Source: Chlorocebus sabaeus (Eukaryota; Chordata; Mammalia; Primates; Cercopithecidae). Taken from it: DNA of 64,000 nt. Location of the stretch: contig NC_132916.1 of the NCBI RefSeq assembly GCF_047675955.1, positions 65,651,481 through 65,715,480 of the forward strand, given 5' to 3'. Under the pieces are notes generated by a model. It saw only the letters and a program-made list of their open reading frames with translations, was not told the origin of the DNA and did not search any database. Position numbers and translations under genes: made by a program. This document shows positions 23,742 through 36,098 of this stretch, piece after piece (within the stretch, counting starts at the first letter, position 1; every line of letters starts with the position of its first letter).

Positions 23742-24441
23742 AAACATATACATAGATAATCTGTCTTTTTGAAAAACTGCTCTCTACTTCACCATTTTGT
23801 TTAGTCTTACTTCACTCAGTATGTTTATTTTCACAAATACATAAAAAAATAAAAACCACAAGTTAAAGGGTTTAATGGCTCATTGTTTCTGCAATAAAAT
23901 TTAGTAGCTGAAGTCAGCAGGCACCATGGATTTACAAGGGCAGGAGGCTGACTAAGGGATGAATTCAATCACTATTTATCTTTTGAATTAAGAACTTTTA
24001 TTTCTCTGTTCATCATGTCCGTGAAATAGATCAGAAGGCAATATTGCAAACAGTATTTGTGAGGATTTGGAGTGAGATTGTTAAGGAGAGATGAAGTACA
24101 AAAATAGACTTGTACAGATATCATTCATTACAATGTTGCCATTCTACCAAATACCTAATTATATCAAATTTCATTTCAGATAAATGTTTCTGGCTTAAGA
24201 TTTAACCAGCTTTTATAATTGTGAAGATACATTGTGAATATAAGCCACTTTAAAGTATTTGAACTTGTATATTATAATTAACTAGATACTATTTTCTTGT
24301 AGAAACAAATCCATAACTTTAAGAAAACTTTTTTGTTTTAATGGCCATTTAAAGTAAGTTGTTCAATTAGTTTAGTATTAGACAATAAGTGCATTAGGAA
24401 CATCACCCATACATTATGGAATTGTAATAAAATATAAATAA

Positions 24442-24498
24442 AGGACACTTTGGAATGACAACCAAATAAAAGACACTTTGGAATGACAACCAATTTTA
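24442..24498. repeat. 28-bp tandem duplication
   Basis: GACACTTTGGAATGACAACC starts at 24444 and again at 24472, period 28 bp, with one or two differences in the flanking bases of each unit. Confidence 0.9.
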
Positions 24499-25855
24499 AA
24501 TGTTACAAGAAGTAAAATTCAAACGTTTAAACTTTTCAATCTATAAAAAGGATATTGTTCAAAAATTGTAAAAACATGATTAAAACAATGTATAATATCT
24601 TCCTAGAAAAAAAGAAGCAGAGGTATATTCAATACAAGCACAGTTGATTATGCTAGAGGTTTAGAAATATGCTTTTTTCCATACCTTCATAAATGATTTC
24701 CAGATGGTCTAAAATGTGCTCATAGTACTTTTGTAAAATCTTACTTTTTAAATTAATTACAAGTATTTTGGTGAGATATAAATACTTAACATTTCTCCAC
24801 AAAATTCATGTTGATATTTAAAATAAATAACTCCTCATATACTTATGTCTATAATAAACACAGCTGTAAATATGGTATTCCATGTGCTTTGCTATTATTT
24901 GCTATGGAAGTTGAATGGAATACAGTTTCCAAAATCCTCTTGGATTATGAAGAAACTGGACTTAGCATTTGTTATCAGAATCCAGTGTTTAGAGTTGTGT
25001 CAAAAAATTGACTTCATAGTTATTGCGGCTAGGGCATAGGAAAGAAATAATCTTTTTGATTGCCCATTTTGTCTGAATGGCAGATTTTGATGTTTTAAAC
25101 CTGACTTGAAATGGGAAGACCAAACACGATTATACAAGAGTATTTTAATAAGTGTATCAACAGGCAAATGTAGAAGAGAGAAAAATGATTAAGTGTTTTT
25201 CTTTGGATCGAATATTTGAATCTTGTGTTTAACACAAATAAGTGGATTTTAGTTTTTTCTGTGTCCTGACATTTTGTATGTTAATTAGTTATCCCCCATG
25301 TTATGAGATTTGTCGGTATGTAGATAGTTTCACAGAGATTGAGTTGTACACTTCTAATGCAGGAGCTTGTTTATGTTTCATACTTTTATACTTAGAGAGA
25401 AAAAAGTCAAAGAAAAAGAGTATAATTTGAGGCAAAAAAAGTGACCAAATAAAAGATAAATTCAAAAAATAAAAAGAATTTTACAAAATGAAAATAAATG
25501 AAAACTTTTGACTTTGATCTACATCCTTACATTTCTTTAAAGATTTATTATTAACTAATTATAGTCTTCAAAGAAAAGCCCATTTAATTTATAATATGTT
25601 TCTAGCTGCTTAGGTCTGAGATAATATACTGATGTAATAAATATCAAGGAGACACAAAAATTCCTAAAGATGAGTTGCAGTAAAAGATAGGTCCAAAGTC
25701 TCAATTAAGTAACCACATTTGCCCAAAGTCCAAAATATTATCACTTTTATGTATTAGAAATATGAATGAAGTTCAAGGTGAGATTAATATGGCTTATATT
25801 CATAGTAATATAAATATACTTTCTACTGTATTATAAACATCAATGAAGAAGCACC

Positions 25856-25945
25856 AAATTTAATAGAAAATCTATAAGAAATATGATTGGAAGGCACGTT
25901 AAATTTAATAGAAAATCTATAAGAAATATGATTGGAAGGCACGTT
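25856..25945. repeat. Perfect 45-bp tandem duplication
   Basis: The 45-bp unit beginning AAATTTAATAGAAAATCTAT and ending GGAAGGCACGTT occurs twice head to tail (25856-25900, 25901-25945) with no mismatch. Identity indicates a recent event. Confidence 0.97.
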
Positions 25946-26254
25946 AACATCTTATTAATTGCATCTTTTAGGTCAAGCCAAGAATAAGTTGTCAAATACT
26001 GACTATGTAAGTATAGATTTTAGATGATAGAAGAGAAATGTAAGAAATAATTTAGGAAAACAAACTATTAACAGAAATGTCATTTAGAGAAAAATACAGT
26101 TAGTAAACATATGGAGGGGCAATGATTGTTTTTGTAATTCTAAAGACACAAATATTTCTAAATTTTCTGCATTTGTAAAACTTATGTTCTAGAGAGACGT
26201 TAGTGTTGAGAGATATTTTAAATAATTAAATCAGTGAGACTTGGTAATTAATTG

Positions 26255-26690
26255 AAAATTGGGTTGAGGAGGAAGAATTCAAGGATGACTCCCAAGTTTC
26301 AAACTTGGGCTACCGCAGTGATGCTGATGTTTTCGTCTGAGATGGGAAATACTGAAAAAAAAAAATTAGCAAAGGGAGTGATGTTTGATTATGAGATTGA
26401 TCTTGAACACAATGAATGTGAGATGTCTTTGAAATATCCACATTGAGATCCACATCAAGACAGTAGTTTATTTACACAAGAAATGCAGGCTTGTCCAGCT
26501 ATCTGGTGAATCAAGATGAGAAAGTTTCCAGAGTGGTACCCTTTACTTTCTTTGGAAGGCAAGAGAATTCACCTTCAAAGAGTAAGAGAAAGCGAAAGGG
26601 GAATTGGAGCTTAGAGGAGAGCTCAAGCAGTCTGAAGTTTATATTCTTCAAAAGAGTGGGAAAAAAAAGTTCACCAGAAAACAAAAAGAT
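26255..26690 (+). repeat. Possible old dispersed repeat, family unknown
   Basis: 'CAAGGATGACTCCCAAGTTTC...GGGCTACC' and 'GAATGTGAGATGTCTTTGAAATATCCA' recall a widely dispersed mammalian repeat, but I cannot name it. Open frames of 64 and 84 codons here have no family resemblance. Confidence 0.3.
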
Positions 26691-26846
26691 TGACAGATTT
26701 CAAAGCATATTTGAGGTTGCTGATAGTGAATTTGCAGTGGTCTAGATCAGGAATCTAGATCTAGACCTTTTGCAAAACTTTTTTTCAGCAATAATTGGCA
26801 GTTCAAAAGCAAGAACAGAGGAAACAGCAGGGTTTTTGCCAATAAG

Positions 26847-27205
26847 TGTATATTAGTCTGTTCTCATGCTGCTAATAAAGACATACCTGAGACTGGGTAA
26901 TTTATAAAGGAAAGAGGTTTAATTGATTCACAGTTCCACATGGCTGGGAAGCCTCACAATCATGGCAGAAGGTGAATGAGGAGCAAAGTAACATCTTGCA
27001 TGGTGGCAGGGAAGAGAAACATGTGTGGGGAACTCCCATTTTTATAAAACCATCAGATCTCAAGAGACTAACTCACTACCACGAGAACAGTGTAGGGGAA
27101 ATCATCCCTATGATTCAATTATCTCCACCTGGCACCACCCATGACACATGGCGATTATTACAATTCAAGGTGAGATTTGAGTGGGGACACAGCCAAGTCA
27201 TATCA
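26847..27205 (-). repeat. THE1/MST-type MaLR solo LTR, antisense
   Basis: It begins TGTATATTAGTCTGTTCTCA, continues ACTGGGTAATTTATAAAGGA and ACCATCAGATCTCAAGAG, and ends ATATCA: a full reversed MaLR LTR of about 359 bp. Possible 5-bp flanks ATAAG/AGATG match at only 3 of 5 positions. No internal sequence is attached. Confidence 0.9.
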
Positions 27206-29264
27206 AGATGTATAAAGTGAAAGAACATTAAAGTATTAAAAAGAATATTGTTGATGCAGTGGACAATAAAATCTGTACTGCATAAAGGGGAGAAAATACA
27301 GAGAGAATTGTTTTACTGTGACACAATAGAGGTATTATTGGAGAACATATCTTTTTAAATCTACTAATGATCATGGTGCAGTGATTGAACAGCGCATTGG
27401 AAGAAGAGTAGGCTGTGGTAAAACGTTTGGATGCCTGAATTGGTAATTTGGAAACAAGAAAGAATTAGGCAAATCTCCAGGGGCGGACAGACCTACTAGG
27501 TCTGCAGAGGAATCTGATGTCTTGGTCTGAATTAAAAGGATGGAGATTTGTTAGAATTGCGGGAGGTAAGGTAGACAAACAAAATCAATAGAGTGTATTT
27601 ATGATCCAAGAAGCAAGTAATATCTTGTATTACTTAAACGTTTGGTTTCTTATGCATACATATGGCTCAAATTCATTTAAAAATACATTTGTTAAAAAAA
27701 AACAATTAAAAATCTAACAGTAACAGCATTTACCGTGGTACTCACAATTGAGGATGATAATGAAGTAGTATTTCAAAATAAACGAAATAAAATGTAATAA
27801 AGAAAGGTAAGTAAACCCTAACAACAAAGAAACAGAAAACGTTAGAATCACTCCCTAAATGTGGTAGAGATGATAAAATTGTTAAATTGTACACATAACA
27901 ATTTGAAATAAATGTTTGTGTGAATTAACCTGGATACCAATGATAAAATGCACAAATAGGTTAACTCTGTAAGTTCTTTCCAACATTGCCTCCTTGGTAG
28001 ATTACTATCTCAGATCCATGTCTGAGTTTAACAACCTCACAAAAGAAAAATAAATAAATAAATAAATAAACAAACAAACAGGTCTCAGATAATGGTGAAT
28101 TTTTGGCAAAGGGAGAAAGGACTGTAATAGTTTTGGCTAAATGAATGTGAACCTAAAAGTTAAAAGACATAAAATGCAAAGAACATGAAAGTAAATGATT
28201 GGGATGAAAAGATGTCATGAATTGTTAATGTGATTTGCTTTGAGGTTCTGACTCACACATGCAAAGCTTTCTTTGAAAGCTTGAAATATTAATAAAATAG
28301 ACCATATTTTTACTTATGAAAAGTCTATTTTTCTTTCTAATGCCATTTGGATAATTATGAAAAGGACAGAGTAATTTTTATATTCTCCTTTGAATTGTAA
28401 GACTTTGATATTAGAACAAAAATTTGGTTTTGGAAACAAATCATACATTTTAAATTTTCCTCTTTTATAGTGAAGGTAAAGGCAATGGATTAAGGAGAAA
28501 CTCAGATAGAAAAGGAAGAGAAATTGATTTATAATCTACTACATATATATTGAGAAGTGAGCTCTCATTTTCATTAAATAAAAATATTTCATTCAAAGCA
28601 GCCTTATTCTTTATTATAGAAAAGCTCAGATGAATCAACTTTAATAGATTCCCAAGCCACCAAAAAGAATCCTTAATCACAGAAAGTGGAGACTTTTTCT
28701 TTTCATATTACTCCATTCCAATTCTCCAAATCCTTTACGTATACACATATACACACCTGGGGAGGCATGTGTATGCACAGGTAAATGTACATACCCACTC
28801 AGGAGAGAGAGGCTCAGAAAAAGGTATTAGGAAACTAAAACATTCCTAATTTTTTGAACATAAAATGAACTATAAGTTAAACGCCCACCTTGTCATTTGA
28901 TGGAATTGCTTTCGTTAGTAAAATCCTTGCTTAAGGTATCTGCCATGTCAAAATATTAACTTTTAAGTATGTATTACTTGCAAAAATTTATTTAAAACCA
29001 CTTACCAGCCACTCTAATCAGAAAACACATTTTTCTAGTGAGATTTCAACTGTTTTACATTTGATGTCTATATGCACCTGTCACAGGTTAGGATGTTTGC
29101 TGTAGAGAAAATATGATGTCTTTGTACTCTTCTGAATGATTGTTACTGGCACTTATAAAGGACATATTATGTGAATAGAGACATTAAATTTCTAAGAACA
29201 AAACATGCCATAAATATTGCAGAATATTTTTTCCTGATGTTCCTGAGGGAGCTAACATTTTTAG
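27206..29264. other. Unassigned AT-rich DNA
   Basis: No gene or named repeat seen apart from the simple repeat at 28041-28081. Confidence 0.5.
28041..28081. repeat. (AAAT)n-(AAAC)n microsatellite
   Basis: AAATAAATAAATAAATAAAT is followed by three or four CAAA units. Confidence 0.9.
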
Positions 29265-29592
29265 AAAATTGTTTTTAGAGGCCGGGCACGGTGGCTCATG
29301 CCTGTAATTCCAGCACTTTGGGAGGCCAAGGTGGGTGGATCACAAGGTCAGGAGATCGAGGCCATCCTGGCTAACATGGTGAAAACCCGTCTCTACTAAA
29401 CATACAAAAAATTAGCCTACAGGTGGCAGGCTCCTGTAGTCCCAACTACTCAGGAGGCTGAGGCAGGAGAATGGCGTGAACTCAGGAGGCGGAGCTTGCA
29501 GTGAGCAGAGATCGTACCACTGCACTCCAGCCTGGGTGACAGAGCGAGACTCCATCTCAAGAAAAAAAAAAAAAAAAAAAATTGTTTTTACA
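29265..29592 (+). mobile_element. AluY with 15-bp target duplication, sense
   Basis: Body 29280-29577. Flanks AAAATTGTTTTTAGA (29265-29279) and AAAATTGTTTTTACA (29578-29592) differ at one base. GAGAATGGCGTGAACTCAGG and 'GGAGCTTGCAGTGAGCAGAG' are AluY-type. An uninterrupted A tail of about 19 suggests a fairly recent insertion. Confidence 0.94.
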
Positions 29593-30030
29593 AAAAAACA
29601 CTTTAACAAATTTTCTGCTAACTGAATTGTTGCAATGTTGCTACTCAACTTCTCTTACATCCTCAGAATCCTCCCTGTCTATGCCAATCTTCATTTCCTT
29701 CTCTTCCTTCAAATGTGTAATATGTTAAGAACGTAGAACCTAAAACTTTTTGTTAAAATCTGAGCATTTTGTGAAAGGCATTAGAATTTATTCTGTGTCT
29801 TCATTTGGATCCTCTTCATGACATCCTGGCAAGTGGTTTCCTCGCTTCTGCTTGATTCAATTCCTACTAATAATCTTCTTTCAACAACTCTAATAATTAG
29901 GAAACAAAGTATCACCTATACCAAAATCTGCCTTTTAATAACATCCATTATTTAGTGCCAGCTTTTTATTCTAAAGCCATGCAGAGTAGATTCAGCTCCT
30001 CATCCTCAAAACCAATCTGTCTCATTCTTT
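29593..30030. other. Unassigned DNA
   Basis: No gene or repeat recognised. Confidence 0.5.
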
Positions 30031-30035
30031 GTAAG

Positions 30036-30409
30036 TGTATTAGCCTGTTCTTATGCTGCTATGAAGAAATACTTAAGACTGGGTAATTTGTGGGAAAAAA
30101 AAAAAAAAAAAAGAAGAAGTTTAATTGACTCACAGTTCCTCATGACTGGGGAGGCTTCAGGAAAATTACCATCATGGTAGAAGGGGCCTTTTCACAGGGT
30201 ATCAGGAGAGAGAATGAGTGCCAGCATGGAAATTCCACACGCTTATAAAACCATCAGATCTCACGAGAGAGACGTACTCATTATTATGAAAACAGCATGG
30301 GGGAAACTGCCCCCATTATCCAATTACTTTCACCTGGTTCCAATTTGACCCATGGGGATTATTACAATTCAAGGTAAGATATGGGTGAGGACAGAGCCAA
30401 ATCTTATCA
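30036..30409 (-). repeat. THE1/MST-type LTR (3' LTR of a truncated element), antisense
   Basis: It starts TGTATTAGCCTGTTCTTATG, contains an expanded A run at 30095-30113, and ends CTTATCA. The MaLR internal region follows directly, so this is the 3' LTR of a reversed element whose other LTR is missing. Confidence 0.9.
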
Positions 30410-30672
30410 TTCTGCCCTGGTCCCTCTCAAATCTTACGTCCTCACATTTCAAAACAATCGTGCCCTTCTAACAGTCCCTCAAATTCTTAACTCATTCCAA
30501 CATTAACCCAAACTCCAAGTCCAAAGTCTCATCTGAGACAAGGCAAGTCCCTTGCACCTATGAGCCTGTAAAATCAAAAGCAAGTTAGTTACTTCCTAGA
30601 TACAATAGGGGTGTAGGTGTTGGGTAAATACACCGGTATCAAAAGGGAAAAATTGGCCAAAACAAAGGGGCT
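30410..30672 (-). mobile_element. THE1-type internal 3' end, antisense
   Basis: TCTGCCCTGGTCCCTCTCAA through 'CATCTGAGACAAGGCAAG' and 'AATTGGCCAAAACAAAGGGG' mirrors the 3' end of the THE1 interiors at 35400-35744 and 52300-52609. It breaks off near 30672 and joins ERV-L pol sequence. Confidence 0.82.
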
Positions 30673-31520
30673 GCAGTGCTGCAGCTATAAAACAGGCTCT
30701 CGTCTTTTCTTCTGTCAACTGATCATAGGGAACTCCCAATGTGGCCATCGGTGCAGGCTTGGGAAAAGAAGGCAGATTGGCAGGAGTGGAAACCATGGGC
30801 ATTTGAGCCACTTCCTCATGTAACTTACTTGTGCCTTCAGGATCTCCTAAAACCCAGTCACATACATATCACTTCCACCTGATGATGAAATGCTGCTTTG
30901 CATGTCCAGCTTTATGGTGAGCTGGGTCAGAAAGCACCCAGTTCATGATAGGCAGTTCAGGTTGCATGGTGGCTTAATGACCCACAGTCAAACATTCAGT
31001 TTCTACCAAAGCCCACTAACAGGGCAGGAGCTGTCTCTGAAAAGGAGAGAAGTTATCCGCAGAAGATGGCAGGGCCTTGCTCCAAAATCTTAGAGGCCTT
31101 CACTGTGATTCACCTATGGGGGCCTGCCAAAGGCTCCAGACAACATCCTTATTTGACATTGACACTTCAAGCACCATTGAATCTGCTGGGTCATGTGACC
31201 CAAGTGGCAGAGCAGCTTCCACAACAGCCTGAACCTGTTGCAGAACCTTCTCCTGTTCCAAACCCCGCTCAAAACTGGCAACCAATAAATGGACCAGAGT
31301 AACAAACCCAAATGAGGAATGTGTTGCCTCCAAAATCCAAATAGGCCCACTAGGCATTATAACTTCTTCTTGGTTGTAGAAGGGGCAAAATGCAGCAACT
31401 TATTCTTCACCTTAGAATGACTATCTCAGCAGGCCCCACGCCACCGGACCCCTGGAAATTTCACTGGGGTAGAAGTTCTCTGAATTTTAGTCAAATTTAT
31501 TTCCCATTCCTTAGCATGCA
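30673..31520 (-). pseudogene. ERV-L (class III) pol fragment: RT connection and RNase H region
   Basis: Minus-strand reading of 31357-31100 gives EKVLQQVQAVVEAALPLG and DVVWSLWQAPIGES; 30811-30596 gives MAQMPMVSTPA and GVPYDQLTEEKTRA. These are recognisable parts of ERV-L Pol between the RT thumb and RNase H, in correct N-to-C order. Frames change and stops intervene. Sequence to about 31520 is probably earlier RT. The catalytic RT box and integrase are absent. On the minus strand it leads straight into THE1 3' sequence, so integrase to 3' end has been lost or replaced. Confidence 0.82.
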
Positions 31521-32422
31521 AATGTCTCATTTGCTGCTATTTATGGCTGAGAGAACAGAAGATGGTTCACATCACAGGACTGTGCAACACTCCCCAGTAT
31601 CAGCACAGAGCCTGATAGCTCTGCTGGGTGGCTACATTCAGAAGAGAAATAACCATCACTACAGTTTGACTCTCAGGAAGCCACATCACTATGAAGAAGG
31701 GGAGAGCGCTACATAAAGGGAACACCCTGTAGGACAAAAGAATCTGAAAGGCAGCTCTTGAGCCACAGATCTTTTCTCTAACATAGTCTACCCAAATGGT
31801 AATATGATGAAACAAGTTTCTTTAATGCCTACCAAAGTAGACATTTTGCAGTGTTAAAGAATCTTGTTTTATCATATTGCTCACCAGCAATGGATCCAAA
31901 ATGAGAAATCCCTGAATTGCCATAAAAAGAATTCAGAAGGTTCATTGTTAAGCTAATCAAGGAGGCACCCAGGGAAATAGCATAAAAATAAACAATCACA
32001 ACTTCTGGAAATAACGGACAAATTGAGGGAAATGCAAAATGCACTGGCATGTCTCAGCAGTCAGTAAAATCAAACAAGCAGAAGAAATAACTTCAGAGCT
32101 CAAAGATAAGGTTTTAGAATTAACCCAATCAAACAAAGATAAAGAAAAAAGAGTAAAAACAAAACAAAACAAAACAGAAAACAAAGCCTCCAGGAAGTTT
32201 GCGATTATGTTAAATGACCAAACCTAAGAAAAATTGGTGTTCCTGAGGAATAATGGGTAAAAATCCACCAACTGTCATCCGGAGACTTACCTAACACATA
32301 AGGACTCATATAGACTTAAGGTAAAGGGGTGGAAAAAGATATTCCATGCAAATAGACACCCAAAGCAAGCAAGAGTAGCTATCCTTATATCAGACAAAAC
32401 ACACTTTAAAGCAACAGCAGTT

Positions 32423-32745
32423 AAAAAAGATAGAAAGGGGCCTGACGCGGTGGCTCAAGCGTGTAATCCCAGCACTTTGGGAGGCCGAGGCGGGTGGACC
32501 ACGATATCAGGAGATCCAGACCATCCTGGCTAATATGGTGAAACCCCGTCTCTACTAAAAATACAAAAAAATAGCCGGGCGTGGTGGTTGGCGCCTGTAT
32601 TCCCAGCTACTCAGAGGCTGAGGCGGGAGAACGGTGTGAACACGGGAGGCGGAGCTTGCAGTGAGCCGAGATTGCGCCACTGCACTCCAGCCTGGGCGCT
32701 CTGTCTCAAAAAAAAAAAAAAAAAAAAAAAAAAAAGACAGAAAGG
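32423..32745 (+). mobile_element. AluY with 16-bp target duplication, in L1
   Basis: Body 32439-32729. AAAAAAGATAGAAAGG (32423-32438) and AAAAAAGACAGAAAGG (32730-32745) flank it with one mismatch. 'GGAGCTTGCAGTGAGCCGAG' is AluY-type. About 13 bp near the 3' end is missing ('TGGGCGCTCTGTCTC'). Confidence 0.94.
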
Positions 32746-33338
32746 GACATTATATAATGATAAAAAGAGTAGTCCAAAAGGAAAATATCACAATTTAAAT
32801 ATATGTGCACCTAACACTGGAGGTCCCAAATTTATAAAACAATAACTATGAGATGTAAGAAATGAGATAGACAGCAGCACAATAATAATAAGGGACTTTA
32901 ATACTCCACTGACAGCACTAGACAGGTCATCAAGACATAAAATCAGCAAATAAACAATGGGTTTAAGTTTCACCCTGGAAAAAATGGACTTCATAAATAT
33001 GTACAGAACATTCTTTCCAATAACTGTAGAATATACATTCCATTAATTAGCACACGGAACATTCTCCAAGATAGATGATATAATAGGCCACAAAATGAGT
33101 CTCAATAAATTTAGAAAATCAAAATTTTATCAAGTACTCTCTCAGACCACAGTGGAATAAAATTGGAAATCAACTGTAAAATAAACCTTCAAAATCATGC
33201 AAATATATGGAAATTAAATCACCTGCTCCTGAATGATCATTAAGTCAACAATTAAATCAAGATGGAAAGAAAAAAAACTTCTTTGAACTGAATGATAATA
33301 GTGACACAACCTATCAAAACCTCTGGAACACAGCAAAG

Positions 33339-33629
33339 GTGGTGTTAAGAGGAAAGTTCATGGCATTAAATGCCTACAACAAAAAGTCTGAAAGAGCACA
33401 AACAGACGATCTAAGGTCACACCTCAAGGAACTAGAGAAACAAGAACAAACCAAACCCAAACTCTGCAGAAGAAAAGGAGTAACAAAGATCAGAGAACTA
33501 AATGAAATTGAAACAAAAAATAAAAAGATAAATCAAACAAAAAGCTGGATATTTGGAAAGATAAACAAAATTGATGGACCGTTAGTGAGATTAACAAAGA
33601 AGAGACACAATCCAAATAAAGGCAGCTAG
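33339..33629 (+). pseudogene. L1 ORF2 fragment (endonuclease-RT linker)
   Basis: An open stretch of 96 codons contains KFMALNAYNKKSERAQTDDL and QTKSWIFGKINKIDGPLVRL, part of the L1 ORF2p region just before the RT domain. It ends in a premature stop. Confidence 0.85.
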
Positions 33630-33829
33630 AAACAAAACAGGAGATATTACAACCTATACCACAGAAATACAAAAGATCATTCAAAGCTAATATGAACATC
33701 TTTGCACATGTAAACTAAAAAACCTACAAAAGTTGGATAAATTCCTGGAAATATACTATCTTCCTAGATTAAACCAGGAAGAAATAGAAACTCTGAACAT
33801 ACCAATAAGAAGCAGTGAGATTGAAATGG

Positions 33830-34184
33830 TGATATTATTTGGCTGTGTCCCCACCCAAATCTCAGATTGAACTGTATCTCCCAGAATTCCCACGTGTTGT
33901 GAGAGGGACCTGGGGGGTGGGTAATTGAATCATGGGGGCCAGTCTTTCCTGTGCTATTCCCATGATAGTGAATAAGTCTCATGAGATCTGATGGGTTTAC
34001 CACGGGTTTCCACTTTTGCTTCTTCCTCATTTTTCTCTTGCCATCACCGTGTAAGAAGTGCCTTTTGCCACCCACCATGATTGTAGGCCTCCTTAGAAGT
34101 GTGGAACTGTAAGTCCACTTAAACATCTTTTTGTTCCCAGTTTCAGGTATGTCTTTATCGGCAACATGAAAACAAACTAATACA
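33830..34184 (+). repeat. THE1 5' LTR
   Basis: It starts TGATATTATTTGGCTGTGTC and ends ACTAATACA. It contains GTCTCATGAGATCTGATGGG, with a GTAAGTCCACTTAAACATC poly(A)-region block near the end. Confidence 0.92.
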
Positions 34185-35744
34185 GTAAATTGGTACTAGT
34201 AGAGTGGGGTGTTGCTGAAAAGATACCCAAAAACGTGGAAGCGGCTTTGGAACTGGGCAACACGCAGAGTTTGGAACAGTTTGGAGGGCTGAGGAGATAG
34301 TAAATGTGGGAAAGTTTGGAACTCGCTAGAGACGTGTTCAATGGCTTTGACAAAAATGTTGATAGTGATATGAACAATAAGGTTCAGGCTGAGATGGTCT
34401 CAGACAGAGATGAATAACTTAGTGGGAACTGGAGAAAAGGTGACTCCTTGTTATGTTTTAGCAAAGAGACTGGTGGCATTTTGCCTCTATCCTAGAGATT
34501 TGTGGAACTTTGAACTTGAGAGGGATGATTTAGGTTACCTGGTAGAAGAAATTTCTAAGCAAAAAAGCATTCAAGAGGTGACTTGGGTAATGTTAAAAAC
34601 TTTCCATTTTCAAAGGAAAACAGCATAAAAGTTTGGAAAAATTGCAGCCTGATGTTGCAGTAGAAAAGAAAAATCCATTTTGGGGAGAGAAATTCAAGCC
34701 ACTTGCAGAAATTTGCATAAGTAGCAAGGATCCTAATGTTAATCACCAAGACCATGAGGAAAATGTCTCCAGGCCATATCAGAGACTTTCATGGCAGCCT
34801 CTGCCATCACAGGCCCAGAGGCCTAAGAGGAAAAAGTGGTTTTGCGGGCGAGGCCCAGGTTCCCTGTGTTGTGTGGAGCCTAAGAACTTGGTGCCCGGTG
34901 TCCCAGCTGCTCCAGCCATGGCTGAAAGGGGCTAATGTAGAGCTCAGGCTGTGGCTTCAGAGGATGGAAGCCCCAAGCTTTGGCAGCTTCCAGGTAGCAT
35001 TGAGCCTGTGGATGCACAGAAGTCAAGAACTGAGATTTGGAAACCTCTGCCTGGATTTCAGAAGCTGTCTGGAAACAGCTAGATGCCCAGATAAAAGTTT
35101 TCTCCAGGGGTGGGGCCCTCATGGAGAACCTTTGCTAGGGCAGTGTGGAAAGGAAATATGGGGTCAGAGCCCCCACATAGAGTCCCTATTGGGGCACTGC
35201 CTAGTGGAGCTATGAGAAAGGGCCCACCATCTTCCAGATCCCACAATGGTGGATCTACTGACAGCTTGCACCACGTGCCTGGAAAAGTCACAGACACTCA
35301 ATGCCAGCCTATGAAAGCAGCTAGGATTCTGTATTCTGCAATTCCACAGCGGCAGAGCTGCTCAAGACCATGGGAACCCACCTCTTGCATCAGCATAACC
35401 TGGATGTGAGACCTGGGGTTAAAGATCGTTTTGGAGTTTTAAAATTTGACTGCCCTGCTGGATTTTGGACTTCTATGGGCTCTGTAGCCCGTTTGTTTTG
35501 GCCAATTTCCCTCATTTGGAATGGCTGTATTTACCCAATACCTGTTGTATCTAGGAAGTAACTAGCTCACTTTCTATTTTATAGGCTCATAGATGGAAGG
35601 GACTTGAATTGTCTCGGATGAGACTTTGGACTGTGAACTTTTGAGTTAATGCTGAAATGAGTTAAGACTTTGGGGGACTGTTGGGAAGTCAGGATTGTGT
35701 TTTGAAATGGGAGAACATGAGGTTTGGAGGGGTGAGTGTCAGAA
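34185..35744 (+). mobile_element. THE1 internal region with decayed open frame
   Basis: It begins GTAAATTGGTACTAGTAGAG next to the LTR. Open segments at 34410-34628, 34633-34935 and 34736-35215 (159 codons, the longest in the window) read GTGEKVTPCYVLAKRLVAFC, LQPDVAVEK and AEICISSKDPNVN. The same peptides appear, differently broken, in the second THE1 interior at 51169-51884. No protease, RT or other recognised domain is present. It may be the residue of an ancestral gag-like frame; coding today is unlikely. Confidence 0.85.
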
Positions 35745-36098
35745 TGATATGGTTTGGCTGTGTCCCCACCCAAATTTCAACTTGAATTGTGTCTCCCAGA
35801 ATACCTATGTGTTGTGGGAGGAAGCCAGGGGGAGGTAATTAAATCATGGGGGCTGATCTTTCCCATGCTAGTCTCCTAATAGTGAATAAATTTCATGAGA
35901 TCTGATGGGTTTATCAGGGGTTTCTGCTTTTCTTCTTCCTGATGTTTCTCTTGCTCTTATCATGTAAGTAGTGCCTTTTGCCTCCCATCATGATTCTGAG
36001 GCCTCCTTAGTCATGTGGAACTGTATGTCCAATTAAACCTTTTTTTGTTCACAGTTTCAGGTATGTCTTTATCAGCAGCATGAAAACGAAATAATACA
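35745..36098 (+). repeat. THE1 3' LTR
   Basis: It starts TGATATGGTTTGGCTGTGTC and ends ATAATACA. It is close to the 5' LTR with scattered differences, as expected for LTRs that diverged after insertion. Confidence 0.92.

Larger units (their letters stand above)
23742..26250. other. Unassigned AT-rich DNA with two small tandem duplications
   Basis: No gene recognised. Contains the 28-bp duplication at 24442-24498 and the 45-bp duplication at 25856-25945. Confidence 0.55.

Noticed and set aside
31100..31357. Overlapping open frames on both strands near 31.2 kb
   Set aside because: Only the minus-strand frame 31100-31357 matches ERV-L Pol; the + strand and alternative minus frames are shadows.
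34736..35215. 159-codon open frame as a gene
   Set aside because: It lies wholly inside a THE1 internal region, matches no protein domain, and is broken in the sister copy.
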